DNA of 64,000 bases from Pseudomonas sp. KBW05 (lineage in GTDB: Bacteria > Pseudomonadota > Gammaproteobacteria > Pseudomonadales > Pseudomonadaceae): contig NZ_QAJM01000024.1 of assembly GCF_003852405.1 (NCBI RefSeq), positions 124,001 through 188,000 of the forward strand, in the 5' to 3' direction. The position numbers were made by a program, and so were the translations under genes. Positions 49,392-58,005 of this stretch are shown here, in pieces (within the stretch, counting starts at the first letter, position 1; each line of letters starts with the position of its first letter). A model generated the notes under the pieces. The model was given only the letters and a program-made list of their open reading frames with translations, searched no databases and was not told the origin of the DNA.

Positions 49392-50407
49392 ACTTTTTTT
49401 GGATTCTGCCGGTATTGGCAGGCGCTTCGCTGTTGTTGACGTGGTTGTTGCGTCGTTATGCGCTCGCTGCGAGCCTGATTGATACGCCCAATGCGCGCAG
49501 TTCTCACACGATCCCGACGCCCAGGGGGGGAGGGGTTTCCATTGTTCTCTGCTTTCTGTTGGCAGTCCCCGCGCTTGCACTGGCGGGGCTTGTTTCCTGG
49601 GCTTGGGCGTGGGCGCTGCTAGGGGCAGGCGCCGGGGTTGCGGTACTGGGATTCATGGATGACCACGGGCATATTGCTGCCAGGTGGCGCTTGCTGGGGC
49701 ATTTCTCCGGTGCAATCTGGGCGCTGCTTTTTATCGGTGGCCTACCTCCTGTGGTGTTTTTTGGCCACTCCGTTGAGCTGGGCTGGTTCGGGCACGTTAT
49801 TGCCGTCCTGTATTTGGTCTGGTTGCTGAACCTCTATAACTTCATGGACGGGATTGACGGAATCGCCAGTGTTGAAGCGCTTTGTGTGTGCCTGGGCATG
49901 TGCGCTATCTACTGGCTGGCCGGAGCAGAGCAATTGGTCTGGCTGCCGTTGGTCCTATCGATGGCAGTACTGGGTTTCTTGTTCTGGAACTTTCCACCTG
50001 CACGTATTTTCATGGGCGATGCGGGCAGTGGTTTCATCGGTGTAACCCTCGGCGTGCTTTCACTTCAGGCGGGGTGGGTTTCATCGCAGCTACTCTGGGC
50101 TTGGCTTGTTATGCTCGGAGTGTTTATTGTGGACGCTACGTTCACTCTGATCAGACGGCTGATTCGAGGCGACAAGGTTTACGAAGCGCACCGCAGTCAT
50201 GCCTATCAATTTGCTTCGCGGCGTTTTGGTCGTCATCGGCCCGTTACGTTGGCAGTACTTGCCATCAACATGATCTGGCTGTTCCCCATCGCAGTGTGTT
50301 CAGTCCTGTTCGATATTGAAGGGTTTTTGGCAGTCGCTGTCGCCTACTTGCCGTTGGTATTCCTGGCTTTCAAGTTTCATGCGGGTGAAAAGGAAAGAGC
50401 AGCTTGA
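49388..50407 (+). CDS. wbpL: Undecaprenyl-phosphate HexNAc-1-phosphate transferase WbpL (initiating enzyme)
   Basis: WecA/MraY-family integral membrane enzyme, 339 residues with about ten or eleven membrane segments, that starts O-unit assembly by moving QuiNAc/FucNAc-1-phosphate to undecaprenyl phosphate. Key motifs: HTIPTPRGGGVSIV, LYNFMDGIDGIASVE with the aspartates, FMGDAGSGFIG, and HRSHAYQ in a cytoplasmic loop. The start is ATG at 49388 within the wbpV stop; longer in-frame readings lie inside wbpV. In P. aeruginosa WbpL also initiates the common polysaccharide antigen. Confidence 0.92.
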   Translation: MNFFWILPVLAGASLLLTWLLRRYALAASLIDTPNARSSHTIPTPRGGGVSIVLCFLLAVPALALAGLVSWAWAWALLGAGAGVAVLGFMDDHGHIAARWRLLGHFSGAIWALLFIGGLPPVVFFGHSVELGWFGHVIAVLYLVWLLNLYNFMDGIDGIASVEALCVCLGMCAIYWLAGAEQLVWLPLVLSMAVLGFLFWNFPPARIFMGDAGSGFIGVTLGVLSLQAGWVSSQLLWAWLVMLGVFIVDATFTLIRRLIRGDKVYEAHRSHAYQFASRRFGRHRPVTLAVLAINMIWLFPIAVCSVLFDIEGFLAVAVAYLPLVFLAFKFHAGEKERAA

Positions 50408-50509
50408 GCAGTCGCTCAAGCAGGCGTTGTTTGTGCAATGTGTCGATAGAATTGTGTTTAGTGCATGGGCTCGTATGTGTAGTTGAACCCTGCGACGTGG
50501 GAGGTTGAT

Positions 50510-52504
50510 GTGGATAGGATGCGCGCGCTACTGCTGGGATTGCCACGCCGATACAAGCGGGTCATACAGGTGATGGCGGATGTTTTTCTGGTGTGGTTTG
50601 CTCTTTGGGCCGCATTTGTCGTACGCCTTGGCGTCGACGAAATGATCAACCCGGTCAAGCTGCACTTGTGGCTGTTCGCCGTCGCCCCAGTTATTGCAAT
50701 TCCACTGTTCATTCGCTTCGGCATGTATCGCGCGGTCATGCGCTACTTCGGTAACGATGCCTTGATAGCGATTGTCAAGGCGGTGACTCTTTCTGCATTG
50801 GTGCTGGCATTGGTTGTCTACTGGTACAGCAATCACCAGAATGTTGTTCCCCGTTCTATCATTTTCAACTATTGGTGGCTCAGCCTGATCACGATTGGCG
50901 GGTTGCGCTTGGCAATGCGTCAGTATTTTTTGGGCGACTGGTTCACTGCTGCGCAGCACGTTCCATTCACTCGCCGTGACGACGGCTTGACCAAGGTGGC
51001 CATCTACGGTGCTGGCGCTGCTGGTAATCAACTGGTAGCGGCGCTGCGCATGGGCCGTGTCATGCGTCCCGTTGCTTTTATCGATGACGACCTGTCTATT
51101 TCTGACCGAGTGATTTCCGGGCTTCAGGTCTACAAGCCAAAAAATATACAACGCATGATTGATGCAACCGGGGCCCAGGAGATCCTGCTCGCGATTCCAT
51201 CATCCAACCGTGGACGGCGTCGTGAGATCCTTGGCTTTCTCGAGGGTTTTCCTCTGCATGTGCGAAGCGTCCCCGGGTTCATGGATCTGGCCAGCGGCCG
51301 TGTCAAGGTTGATGATATCCAGGAAGTCGATATCGCCGACTTGCTAGGGCGTGATTCAGTACCCGCCCAAAGTGAATTGCTTGAGCGTTGCGTCAAGGGC
51401 CAGAGCGTTTTGGTTACCGGAGCAGGCGGGTCCATCGGTTCGGAGCTTTGCCGTCAGATTCTTGCCCTGCAGCCGACGACTTTGCTGCTGTTCGACCACA
51501 GCGAGTTCAATCTTTACACTATTTTAAGTGAGCTGGAACAACGCGTGACGCGTGAGTCGCTGCCTGTTCGGCTTCTCCCCATCCTGGGGTCCGTGCGCAA
51601 TCAAGACAAGCTACTGGAAGTGATGAAGGCCTGGCGAGTAGACACGGTTTACCATGCTGCGGCCTACAAGCATGTCCCCATGGTCGAGCACAATATTGCT
51701 GAGGGCGTGTTGAACAATGTGATCGGTACTTTGAATACAGCGCAATCAGCACTCCAGGCTGGCGTTTCAAATTTCGTACTGATTTCTACCGATAAAGCTG
51801 TTCGCCCAACCAATGTGATGGGCAGCACGAAGCGCTTGGCGGAAATGACCCTGCAGGCACTCAGTCGCGAACTGGCGCCCGTTTTGTTCGGTGATAAAGC
51901 CAATGTCTCGCGAGTGAACAAGACCCGCTTCACTATGGTTCGATTTGGCAATGTATTGGGCTCATCGGGATCGGTAATCCCGCTGTTTCACAAGCAAATC
52001 AAATCCGGCGGGCCGCTGACGGTCACCCATCCCAAGATCACCCGTTATTTCATGACGATTCCTGAAGCTGCGCAATTGGTGATTCAGGCAGGCTCCATGG
52101 GGTTGGGCGGCGATGTGTTTGTGCTCGATATGGGCGAGCCGGTAAAAATTGTCGAGCTCGCCGAAAAAATGGTGCATTTGTCGGGGCTGAGTATCAGGTC
52201 CGAGCAAAACCCCCATGGCGATATTGCGATTGAGTTCACCGGTTTGCGCCCGGGTGAAAAGCTCTACGAAGAGCTGCTGATAGGCGACAATGTGGTGGCG
52301 ACTCCGCACTCGATGATTATGAGTGCGAATGAAGATTATCTGTCATGGGAGGTTCTGAAGGGGAAACTTTCGGAACTGCTGGCAGCGGTTGACAGGGACG
52401 ACTACAGCCGCGTTCGGCAATTGTTGCGTGACACCGTCAGCGGCTATTCGCCGGACGGGGAAATTGTCGATTGGATGTATCTGCAGCGTCGGTTTGAGCC
52501 CTGA
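50510..52504 (+). CDS. wbpM: UDP-GlcNAc C4,C6-dehydratase WbpM
   Basis: Membrane-bound dehydratase that makes UDP-4-keto-6-deoxy-GlcNAc for QuiNAc/FucNAc, 664 residues. The GTG at 50510 follows GGAGG by five bases and gives DRMRALLLGLPRRYKR, matching the P. aeruginosa start; a longer frame from 50483 is less likely. Four N-terminal membrane segments, a CoA-binding-like domain (VAIYGAGAAGNQLV), then the catalytic SDR domain with VTGAGGSIGSELCRQI. The usual Tyr of the triad is Met (NVMGSTKRLAEM), the known SMK feature of WbpM. C-terminal DGEIVDWMYLQRR also matches. It closes the shared O-antigen gene set. Confidence 0.96.
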   Translation: MDRMRALLLGLPRRYKRVIQVMADVFLVWFALWAAFVVRLGVDEMINPVKLHLWLFAVAPVIAIPLFIRFGMYRAVMRYFGNDALIAIVKAVTLSALVLALVVYWYSNHQNVVPRSIIFNYWWLSLITIGGLRLAMRQYFLGDWFTAAQHVPFTRRDDGLTKVAIYGAGAAGNQLVAALRMGRVMRPVAFIDDDLSISDRVISGLQVYKPKNIQRMIDATGAQEILLAIPSSNRGRRREILGFLEGFPLHVRSVPGFMDLASGRVKVDDIQEVDIADLLGRDSVPAQSELLERCVKGQSVLVTGAGGSIGSELCRQILALQPTTLLLFDHSEFNLYTILSELEQRVTRESLPVRLLPILGSVRNQDKLLEVMKAWRVDTVYHAAAYKHVPMVEHNIAEGVLNNVIGTLNTAQSALQAGVSNFVLISTDKAVRPTNVMGSTKRLAEMTLQALSRELAPVLFGDKANVSRVNKTRFTMVRFGNVLGSSGSVIPLFHKQIKSGGPLTVTHPKITRYFMTIPEAAQLVIQAGSMGLGGDVFVLDMGEPVKIVELAEKMVHLSGLSIRSEQNPHGDIAIEFTGLRPGEKLYEELLIGDNVVATPHSMIMSANEDYLSWEVLKGKLSELLAAVDRDDYSRVRQLLRDTVSGYSPDGEIVDWMYLQRRFEP

Positions 52505-52722
52505 TCGAGAGAAATAGTGTAGGGGTGTCCTGATGTGCCCAGCGTCGTTGAATAAACTCCGTTGACCGGACTGCTGTTTTTGCTGCTTGGTTTAAATGGG
52601 TGATGGCAGCGTGCCATGCAATTAGTTATTATGGGTCTTTTCACGCTATCCAAAAAAGCTTCAGTGTGAAGTGCTTGGCTAGTCGATTTTAATGTTCGAC
52701 ATTCTTCGTTGGTATGTAAAAA

Positions 52723-53085
52723 ATGAATCTTTCTAATGTGTTTATTTGTATTGGCTGTGCTTTTGCCGTGGCTTCAGGTCAAGTGCTAATGAAGGTTGCG
52801 AGTCTTTCCTGGAATGAGATGGGCGGTCTGTTTAATATTCGGACCCTGTCGTGGTTGGTCACTGCATTTGCTGTATATGGTCTTTCTTCACTGGTCTGGA
52901 TTTATGTGTTGAGGCATATCCCGTTATCTCAAGCATATCCTTTTTTGTCTATTACGTTCTTATTGGTGCCTATCGCCAGTGCGGTGTTTTTTTCTGAAAA
53001 ATTTGATTGGGTTAACGTGGCGTCGGCGGTGTTGATTGTGGCAGGTGTTTCATTGAATTCCTTCGTTCGGCAAAACATTTCATGA
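52723..53085 (+). CDS. Small multidrug/EamA-type membrane protein, candidate glycolipid flippase
   Basis: 120 residues, four predicted membrane segments. ASGQVLMKVAS is the conserved first-helix region of small-multidrug-like DMT proteins, and LSQAYPFLSITFLLVPIAS the fourth-segment signature. ArnE/ArnF-type members of this group move polyprenyl-phosphate sugars across the inner membrane. It precedes a polyprenyl-phosphate glycosyltransferase and a GT-C-like protein, so it may flip the lipid-linked sugar, the job done by GtrA in phage serotype-conversion modules. It is AT-rich and starts 218 bp after wbpM. Confidence 0.78.
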   Translation: MNLSNVFICIGCAFAVASGQVLMKVASLSWNEMGGLFNIRTLSWLVTAFAVYGLSSLVWIYVLRHIPLSQAYPFLSITFLLVPIASAVFFSEKFDWVNVASAVLIVAGVSLNSFVRQNIS

Positions 53086-53134
53086 TTTAAGTGATTTCAA
53101 TTAAAATTGGCATACTCACAGGTTTGGGTTACTT

Positions 53135-54160
53135 ATGTTAGAGAAGATACCTTCATCGGTTCGCATTGCAGTTGTTATTCCTTGTTATAAAACAAAGAAA
53201 TTCATTTTGGATGTCGTTGGTCGAATTGGCGGGGAGGTCTCTGCGATCTATGTCGTTGATGATAAATGTCCAGAAAGTACCGGCGATTATGTAAAGCGTG
53301 AGTGTGCCGATCCGCGTGTCCATGTTGTATTCAACTCAGTAAATCTAGGTGTTGGTGGTGCGGTGATGGCGGGCTATTCTGCCGCGATTGCTGACGGTTG
53401 CGACATATTGGTCAAAATCGACGGTGATGGTCAAATGGACCCTGCGTTGATTTTGAGTTTTGTCTCGCCGATCATCGCGGGACAAGCGGATTATGTAAAG
53501 GGCAATCGTTTTTTTGATCCCGAGTCGTTGAACGGCATGCCGTTTATCCGGCTGTTCGGCAATGCGGTACTTTCGTTTCTTACCAAACTCTCCACGGGAT
53601 ACTGGCATTTATTCGACCCGACCAATGGCTACACTGCCATTCATAGTGAGGTCGCAAAACTGCTGCCCTTGGAAAAAATCAGTCAGCGTTATTTCTTTGA
53701 AACAGACATTTTATTCCGGCTCTCGTTGCAAGGCGCCGTCGCGCACGATTTGCCTATGTCTGCGCATTATGCGGACGAAGAAAGCAATCTTAAGATCGGC
53801 AAGGTGATCCCTGAATTCCTAGCCAAGCACTTCAAAAACACCGCAAAACGGTTTTTCTATCGATATGTACTGCGTGATTTCTCCCTTGCGACTATCGAGT
53901 TTGTGTTGGGGATGATGTTGCTCGTATTTGGCTTGGCCTATGGAGCGACCCATTGGTACGCCTCTGTGCAAACGGGTACCCCCGCCACGGCAGGTTCAGT
54001 AATGATTGCCGCGTTGCCGCTTCTGACAGGCATTCAGTTTTTGTTGGCTTTTTTTAACTACGACATCCTGGCAGTCCCCAAACGTGCCCTGCACCCGGCT
54101 TTATCACATCGCTCAAGTATCGTATTGAACATCGCCGAAAGGCAGAAGGAGAGGGCCTGA
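53135..54160 (+). CDS. Polyprenyl-phosphate glycosyltransferase, GT2 family (GtrB/DPM1-like)
   Basis: 341 residues. The GT-A domain has VVIPCYKTKKFILDV, a nucleotide-binding VVDDKCPESTGDYV, and the metal site VKIDGDGQMDP; DPTNGYTAIHSEV is the conserved acceptor block of dolichol/bactoprenol-phosphate sugar synthases. Two C-terminal membrane segments (about residues 250-272 and 288-308) anchor it, as in GtrB. It probably makes undecaprenyl-phosphate-hexose on the cytoplasmic face. Its stop overlaps the next ATG by one base. Confidence 0.87.
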   Translation: MLEKIPSSVRIAVVIPCYKTKKFILDVVGRIGGEVSAIYVVDDKCPESTGDYVKRECADPRVHVVFNSVNLGVGGAVMAGYSAAIADGCDILVKIDGDGQMDPALILSFVSPIIAGQADYVKGNRFFDPESLNGMPFIRLFGNAVLSFLTKLSTGYWHLFDPTNGYTAIHSEVAKLLPLEKISQRYFFETDILFRLSLQGAVAHDLPMSAHYADEESNLKIGKVIPEFLAKHFKNTAKRFFYRYVLRDFSLATIEFVLGMMLLVFGLAYGATHWYASVQTGTPATAGSVMIAALPLLTGIQFLLAFFNYDILAVPKRALHPALSHRSSIVLNIAERQKERA

Positions 54161-56109
54161 TGTCTTGGTTTTTGCTACTGCCTTTGGCGTCTATCGCAGG
54201 GTATGTTTTCGCATTGGCGCGGCATACATCCGTGCGATGGAGCGTGGCACCTATTACGGTGCTCAGTGCAATTGTGCTGGTACTGTTTTTTTCTGATTTT
54301 GTTTCTCTTTTACGCCCGGCAAGCCTGTGTTTGACGTTTGGCGGTATTGCGATGCTTGCGATGGAATGCAAGCAGTACTATAAAAAACATGGGTTTTCTT
54401 TTTCCACTGCAATCGTTCGAAATGTCTCACTCGTCGGCTTGGCGATCTTTTTTCTAATTGACGTTAATAAAAATGCTCAGTTTGTAAGCTGGGACATGTT
54501 CTCTCATTGGGGAACAATAATTAAGTTAATGGAGTTCGCGAATACTGCTATCGATTTGAATAATCATGGCTACCGCCTCTACTTTCAGGACTATCCCCCT
54601 GGCGCCGCGTATGTTGCCTACTATTTTCTTCGGTTTACCGGCTTTCACGAGAACATAGCAATATTTTCTCATGCTCTGCTGTTGCTGTTCATAGGTTTGC
54701 CCGCGGTTGCAGCATCGAACACATCATTTCGTACGCAGGGATTGCTTGTAGCGGCACTAACGTTTGTTTTAGTCATGCTGATGGGGCAGGGCTGGTCGAC
54801 TATCCTGATCGATCAAATCGTGGGTGCGCTTTTTGGTGTGACACTCGCGATCTATTGGGGCGAGCGTAACGAGCCAAACCGTTGGATTGCGCTCCCGCCA
54901 GTGTTTGGTTTTTTGGTATTAACGAAGGATTCAGGTGCAAGTTTTGCCGTCGCCGCGATTGTTCTGATACTGGTTGTACACTGGTACAGAACTCGCCGTC
55001 TGGCAGTTGGATCGTTCGGTGGAACAAGCACGTGGAAGGCATTAGCTCTTTGCGTGCTCGTGCCGGTGGCAGTGAGTTACTCATGGTCGGCACACGTCAA
55101 GAGCGCTGAGCTGGGTCGATCACTTGCCGGTATTTCGATCAGTGGGATGATCAAGCAAGCCTCTCATTGTTGCACAACCGATCGTGAACACTTCGTTCTC
55201 GCCAGGTTTTCGGATCGTATGCTTGGTATCGAGCCCGACGCGGCAGGGGCGGGCAAAAGCACCGGTCAGATGATTAAGCAAGTTGCGACTACGCACTGGG
55301 ATGCGCCAGGCAAATTAGCGCTCGCATTATTTATAGTTGGGCTTCTGATTGCAGTGTTGCAAGCCAATAGTGCAGACCGTCGTAGCTATGCACTGTTGGT
55401 TCTAGGGATCAGCGCGGGAGGGGTTGTCTATTGCCTGCTTTTGTTACTTTATTACCTGTATGGATTTAGTGATTCTGAAGGGCGGGCTCTAAGTTCATTT
55501 GAACGCTACTATGGTTCATATGCCTTGGGTACAGCCTTCCTGCTCTTGGCGGGGTTGGGCTCATTACCATTTTCTTCAAGAACGCAGAAAATTTCAGGGA
55601 TGATATTGCTGTTAGCCTTGCTTGCTCCCATTACTTGGCTGGGTCGCAGCAGCATTCAGCCCTATTTGTGGAAGGGCGGTCCTGAGTATTTTCCCACTCG
55701 CGATGAATTGGTCCGACCTCTGATACATCCATTTGTCGATGAGGCTTACCCGCGAGTGAGTGTCCTGGTCGTCTGGCAGGCTGAAAAACCCTCAGTTGTT
55801 GGATTGGAATACTGGATCTTGCGTTACGAGCTCACCCCGCGCACACCGCAAGCGGGAGGCTGTTTCTCCTTCGGGCCTCCGTTGTATCCAGGTGATACCA
55901 CAACGTGCAATTGGGCCGAAGATACATTCAAACGCACCTTGGGTAATAACCATTACGTGTTCGTCGGCAGTGGGCTTCAGTCGTTGCGGAAGGCCTATCC
56001 ATCTGTTTTTGATGAGACAACGGCGACGGGTAACTCTGCAATACTCAAGGTCACTCAGGATACGCCAGGTGTCATTATTTTGAAGAAGTGGCGGGGCGAG
56101 CCGCGCTGA
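54160..56109 (+). CDS. Multi-spanning membrane protein, candidate GT-C glycosyltransferase
   Basis: 649 residues with roughly twelve hydrophobic segments and a C-terminal soluble part of about 130 residues. After the first helices, FVSWDMFSHWGTIIKLM and YFQDYPPGAAYVAYYF place an aspartate and a 'YPPG' loop as GT-C enzymes (ArnT/PMT style) do on the periplasmic side. No close family is recognised. Because it is coupled to the polyprenyl-phosphate glycosyltransferase, I infer that it transfers the flipped sugar onto the O-antigen, like the serotype-specific Gtr proteins. It is the last gene before the conserved comEA flank. Confidence 0.68.
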   Translation: MSWFLLLPLASIAGYVFALARHTSVRWSVAPITVLSAIVLVLFFSDFVSLLRPASLCLTFGGIAMLAMECKQYYKKHGFSFSTAIVRNVSLVGLAIFFLIDVNKNAQFVSWDMFSHWGTIIKLMEFANTAIDLNNHGYRLYFQDYPPGAAYVAYYFLRFTGFHENIAIFSHALLLLFIGLPAVAASNTSFRTQGLLVAALTFVLVMLMGQGWSTILIDQIVGALFGVTLAIYWGERNEPNRWIALPPVFGFLVLTKDSGASFAVAAIVLILVVHWYRTRRLAVGSFGGTSTWKALALCVLVPVAVSYSWSAHVKSAELGRSLAGISISGMIKQASHCCTTDREHFVLARFSDRMLGIEPDAAGAGKSTGQMIKQVATTHWDAPGKLALALFIVGLLIAVLQANSADRRSYALLVLGISAGGVVYCLLLLLYYLYGFSDSEGRALSSFERYYGSYALGTAFLLLAGLGSLPFSSRTQKISGMILLLALLAPITWLGRSSIQPYLWKGGPEYFPTRDELVRPLIHPFVDEAYPRVSVLVVWQAEKPSVVGLEYWILRYELTPRTPQAGGCFSFGPPLYPGDTTTCNWAEDTFKRTLGNNHYVFVGSGLQSLRKAYPSVFDETTATGNSAILKVTQDTPGVIILKKWRGEPR

Positions 56110-56235
56110 TTCTCTAGAGTATGGCTATCACCGCTGGAATACCCGGCAGTGGTAGCCATATGCCTCGCGGAAGACGGTTTGCTAACACCTTGTAACCCTC
56201 CCATTTTTGACTCTCCCACAACATCACCTAAGTTT

Positions 56236-56263
56236 GAAAAGCAGCTTCGGAAAGCTGCTTTTC
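56236..56263 (+). terminator. Perfect hairpin at the right end of the O-antigen locus
   Basis: GAAAAGCAGCTT pairs perfectly with AAGCTGCTTTTC around a CGGA loop, 28 bp before the comEA start. The tract after it (TCTCTCAT) is only partly T-rich. It may end transcription from the O-antigen operon or act in the comEA leader. Confidence 0.6.
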
Positions 56264-56290
56264 TCTCATAGTTGTCAAGGAGCGTCACCC

Positions 56291-56623
56291 ATGCAAAACA
56301 CCTACATTTCTTCCCTGATTTTCGCCTTCCTCACCACTCTCTCCGTCACTACCACCGCAGCCCCTTCAATCAAACCCGAAGCGCCAACCCCCATCACTGC
56401 GCAAATAACCAAGGTCGAGCAATCCGCCAAGGTCAACTTGAACGCCGCCGACGCCGAAACCCTGCGTCGTGACTTGTTTGGCATCGGGGCCGCCAAAGCC
56501 AAGGCGATCGTCGCCTACCGCGATAGCAACGGTCCGTTCACGGCAGTGGATGAGTTGTTGGAAGTGAAGGGCATCGGCAAGGCGTTGCTGGAGAAGAACC
56601 GCGAAAGGCTGTCGCTCAATTAA
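56291..56623 (+). CDS. ComEA-family helix-hairpin-helix protein
   Basis: 110 residues: a signal peptide (MQNTYISSLIFAFLTTL..., cut after about residue 24), a short linker, then a ComEA-type double helix-hairpin-helix DNA-binding domain (VNLNAADAETL, GIGAAKAKAIVAYRDSNGPF, LLEVKGIGKALLEKN). Exported and probably periplasmic, as for ComEA receptors that pull in DNA during transformation; a role in competence here is only an inference. AAGGAGCG lies seven bases before the ATG at 56291. A similar gene follows wbpM in P. aeruginosa as I recall, marking the right border. Confidence 0.9.
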   Translation: MQNTYISSLIFAFLTTLSVTTTAAPSIKPEAPTPITAQITKVEQSAKVNLNAADAETLRRDLFGIGAAKAKAIVAYRDSNGPFTAVDELLEVKGIGKALLEKNRERLSLN

Positions 56624-56639
56624 GCAGCCAGGAGGCCGG

Positions 56640-57218
56640 TCATTGATCGGCCTTTTCATCCTCCCGGACCTGCGTTTTCAAGGTGTCTCGCACCACGTCC
56701 ATGATCCGCGTTGCCAACTGCGGATTCTCGACACTCCTGGCCAGCACCAGCGCGCCCACCAGTGTCGACATCATCACCAGTGCCTGAGCGTCAGCACGGC
56801 CTTCACCCAACGCTGTTTCAATCTGTTTGAGCCGTGCGTCGAGCACTGCATCCGTTGTCGGACTAGGCTGGCCTCGCAGCCCTAGTTCGGAACACATGGT
56901 CGGCAAAGGGCAACCCTGATCCGGAGAGCTCTGGTGCCAATCCGACAGGTAGCTGTCGATGAACGCGTCCAACGGCCGTTCCTGGCTGAACAGCATCTCG
57001 CAGTGGGCATCGAGCTCTGCGGCCGAGGCGAGCAGGGCTTTTTCCACCAGTTCGTTCTTCGACTTGAAGTGTGCGTAAAACCCGCCATGCGTCAGGTTCA
57101 GCGCTTTCATCAGCGGTTGCAAGCCGGTGGCGCCAATGCCGTCGCGGCGAAAGCGTACCGACGCTTCCTTGATGATGCGCTGATGGGTTTGGGCTTTATG
57201 GTCTTGGGAGTAACGCAT
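56640..57218 (-). CDS. TetR/AcrR family transcriptional regulator
   Basis: 192 residues from the ATG at 57218 (MRYSQDHKAQTHQRIIKEA); the longer open frame upstream has no family match. The N-terminal HTH is GATGLQPLMKALNLTHGGFYAHFKSKNEL. The C-terminal half has CPLPTMCSELG, with cysteines typical of the subgroup with a TetR_C-type ligand domain. It is divergent from the GntR gene, with 130 bp between the starts. The target genes are unknown. Confidence 0.88.
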   Translation of the reverse strand: MRYSQDHKAQTHQRIIKEASVRFRRDGIGATGLQPLMKALNLTHGGFYAHFKSKNELVEKALLASAAELDAHCEMLFSQERPLDAFIDSYLSDWHQSSPDQGCPLPTMCSELGLRGQPSPTTDAVLDARLKQIETALGEGRADAQALVMMSTLVGALVLARSVENPQLATRIMDVVRDTLKTQVREDEKADQ

Positions 57219-57348
57219 AGGGCTGCCTCGGTAACGAAATGGCAGTTTAACGGAGTTGAACGTTATTACACATCCAGCGAAGCGCAGCGGTTGGCACGAA
57301 AAGTGATTACGTCTACGCAACGGATTGTTCAACAATCGTGGGGGAGTG

Positions 57349-57993
57349 ATGACACTCAGTCTGTCGTTAGCCGACCAGATCGCCCTGGAGCTTCGCGCCG
57401 ACATTATTGGTGGGCGGCTGCTGCCGGGAATGGCGTTGGTCGAGGTGGAATTGGTAAAGACTTATAACGCATCGCGCAACACGATACGCGAAGCGTTGCA
57501 TCGCCTGGGGCAGGAGGGCCTGACCCGGTACGTGCGAAACAAGGGGGTTATGGTCCGGCGCCTGGAGCGTGAAGAGGTACGCGACTTGTTTGTAGTCCGG
57601 CGCACGCTTGAGTTGCAGGCCATCGCCCAGAGCCGCGCATTGACCGTCGATCAATCCGAGCGCATGCAAAATGCTATCGACGCCACCACCCTGGCACGGG
57701 AGCGTGAGGATTGGCGCGCCGTGGCCACCCACAGCCTGGTGTTCCACCAACAGATTGTCGGGCTGATGCGCAGCCCGTTGTTCGATGAGTTTTTCGCCCA
57801 GGTGATCGCCCAGTTACGCCTGGTGTTTTGTGCAGCACCCGATGAGCAGCGTTTCCAGTCGCCCTGGCTGGAGCGCGACCGCGAGATATACGCGCTATTG
57901 GTCCAAGCGGACAAACCGGCAGCAGGGCAGGCGCTGAGTTTATATCTGGACGACTCGGAGCGTGTGTCGCTGGCCCTGTTCACCCACCCCTGA
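57349..57993 (+). CDS. GntR family transcriptional regulator with FCD domain
   Basis: 214 residues. The N-terminal winged HTH has LVKTYNASRNTIREALHRLGQEGL. A helical FCD ligand-binding domain follows (EEVRDLFVVRRTLELQAIAQ, then HSLVFHQQIVGLMRSPLFDEFF), in which an aspartate and histidines usually bind a metal ion or organic acid. The ATG at 57349 follows GGGGGAGTG. It lies 12 bp before the DUF1989 gene and is probably its regulator. Confidence 0.88.
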   Translation: MTLSLSLADQIALELRADIIGGRLLPGMALVEVELVKTYNASRNTIREALHRLGQEGLTRYVRNKGVMVRRLEREEVRDLFVVRRTLELQAIAQSRALTVDQSERMQNAIDATTLAREREDWRAVATHSLVFHQQIVGLMRSPLFDEFFAQVIAQLRLVFCAAPDEQRFQSPWLERDREIYALLVQADKPAAGQALSLYLDDSERVSLALFTHP

Positions 57994-58005
57994 TCGAGGA
58001 GTTCC

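Noticed and set aside
52723-53085. GtrA-family flippase.
   Set aside because: Size and context fit, but the first and fourth helix motifs are of the small-multidrug/EamA type, not GtrA.
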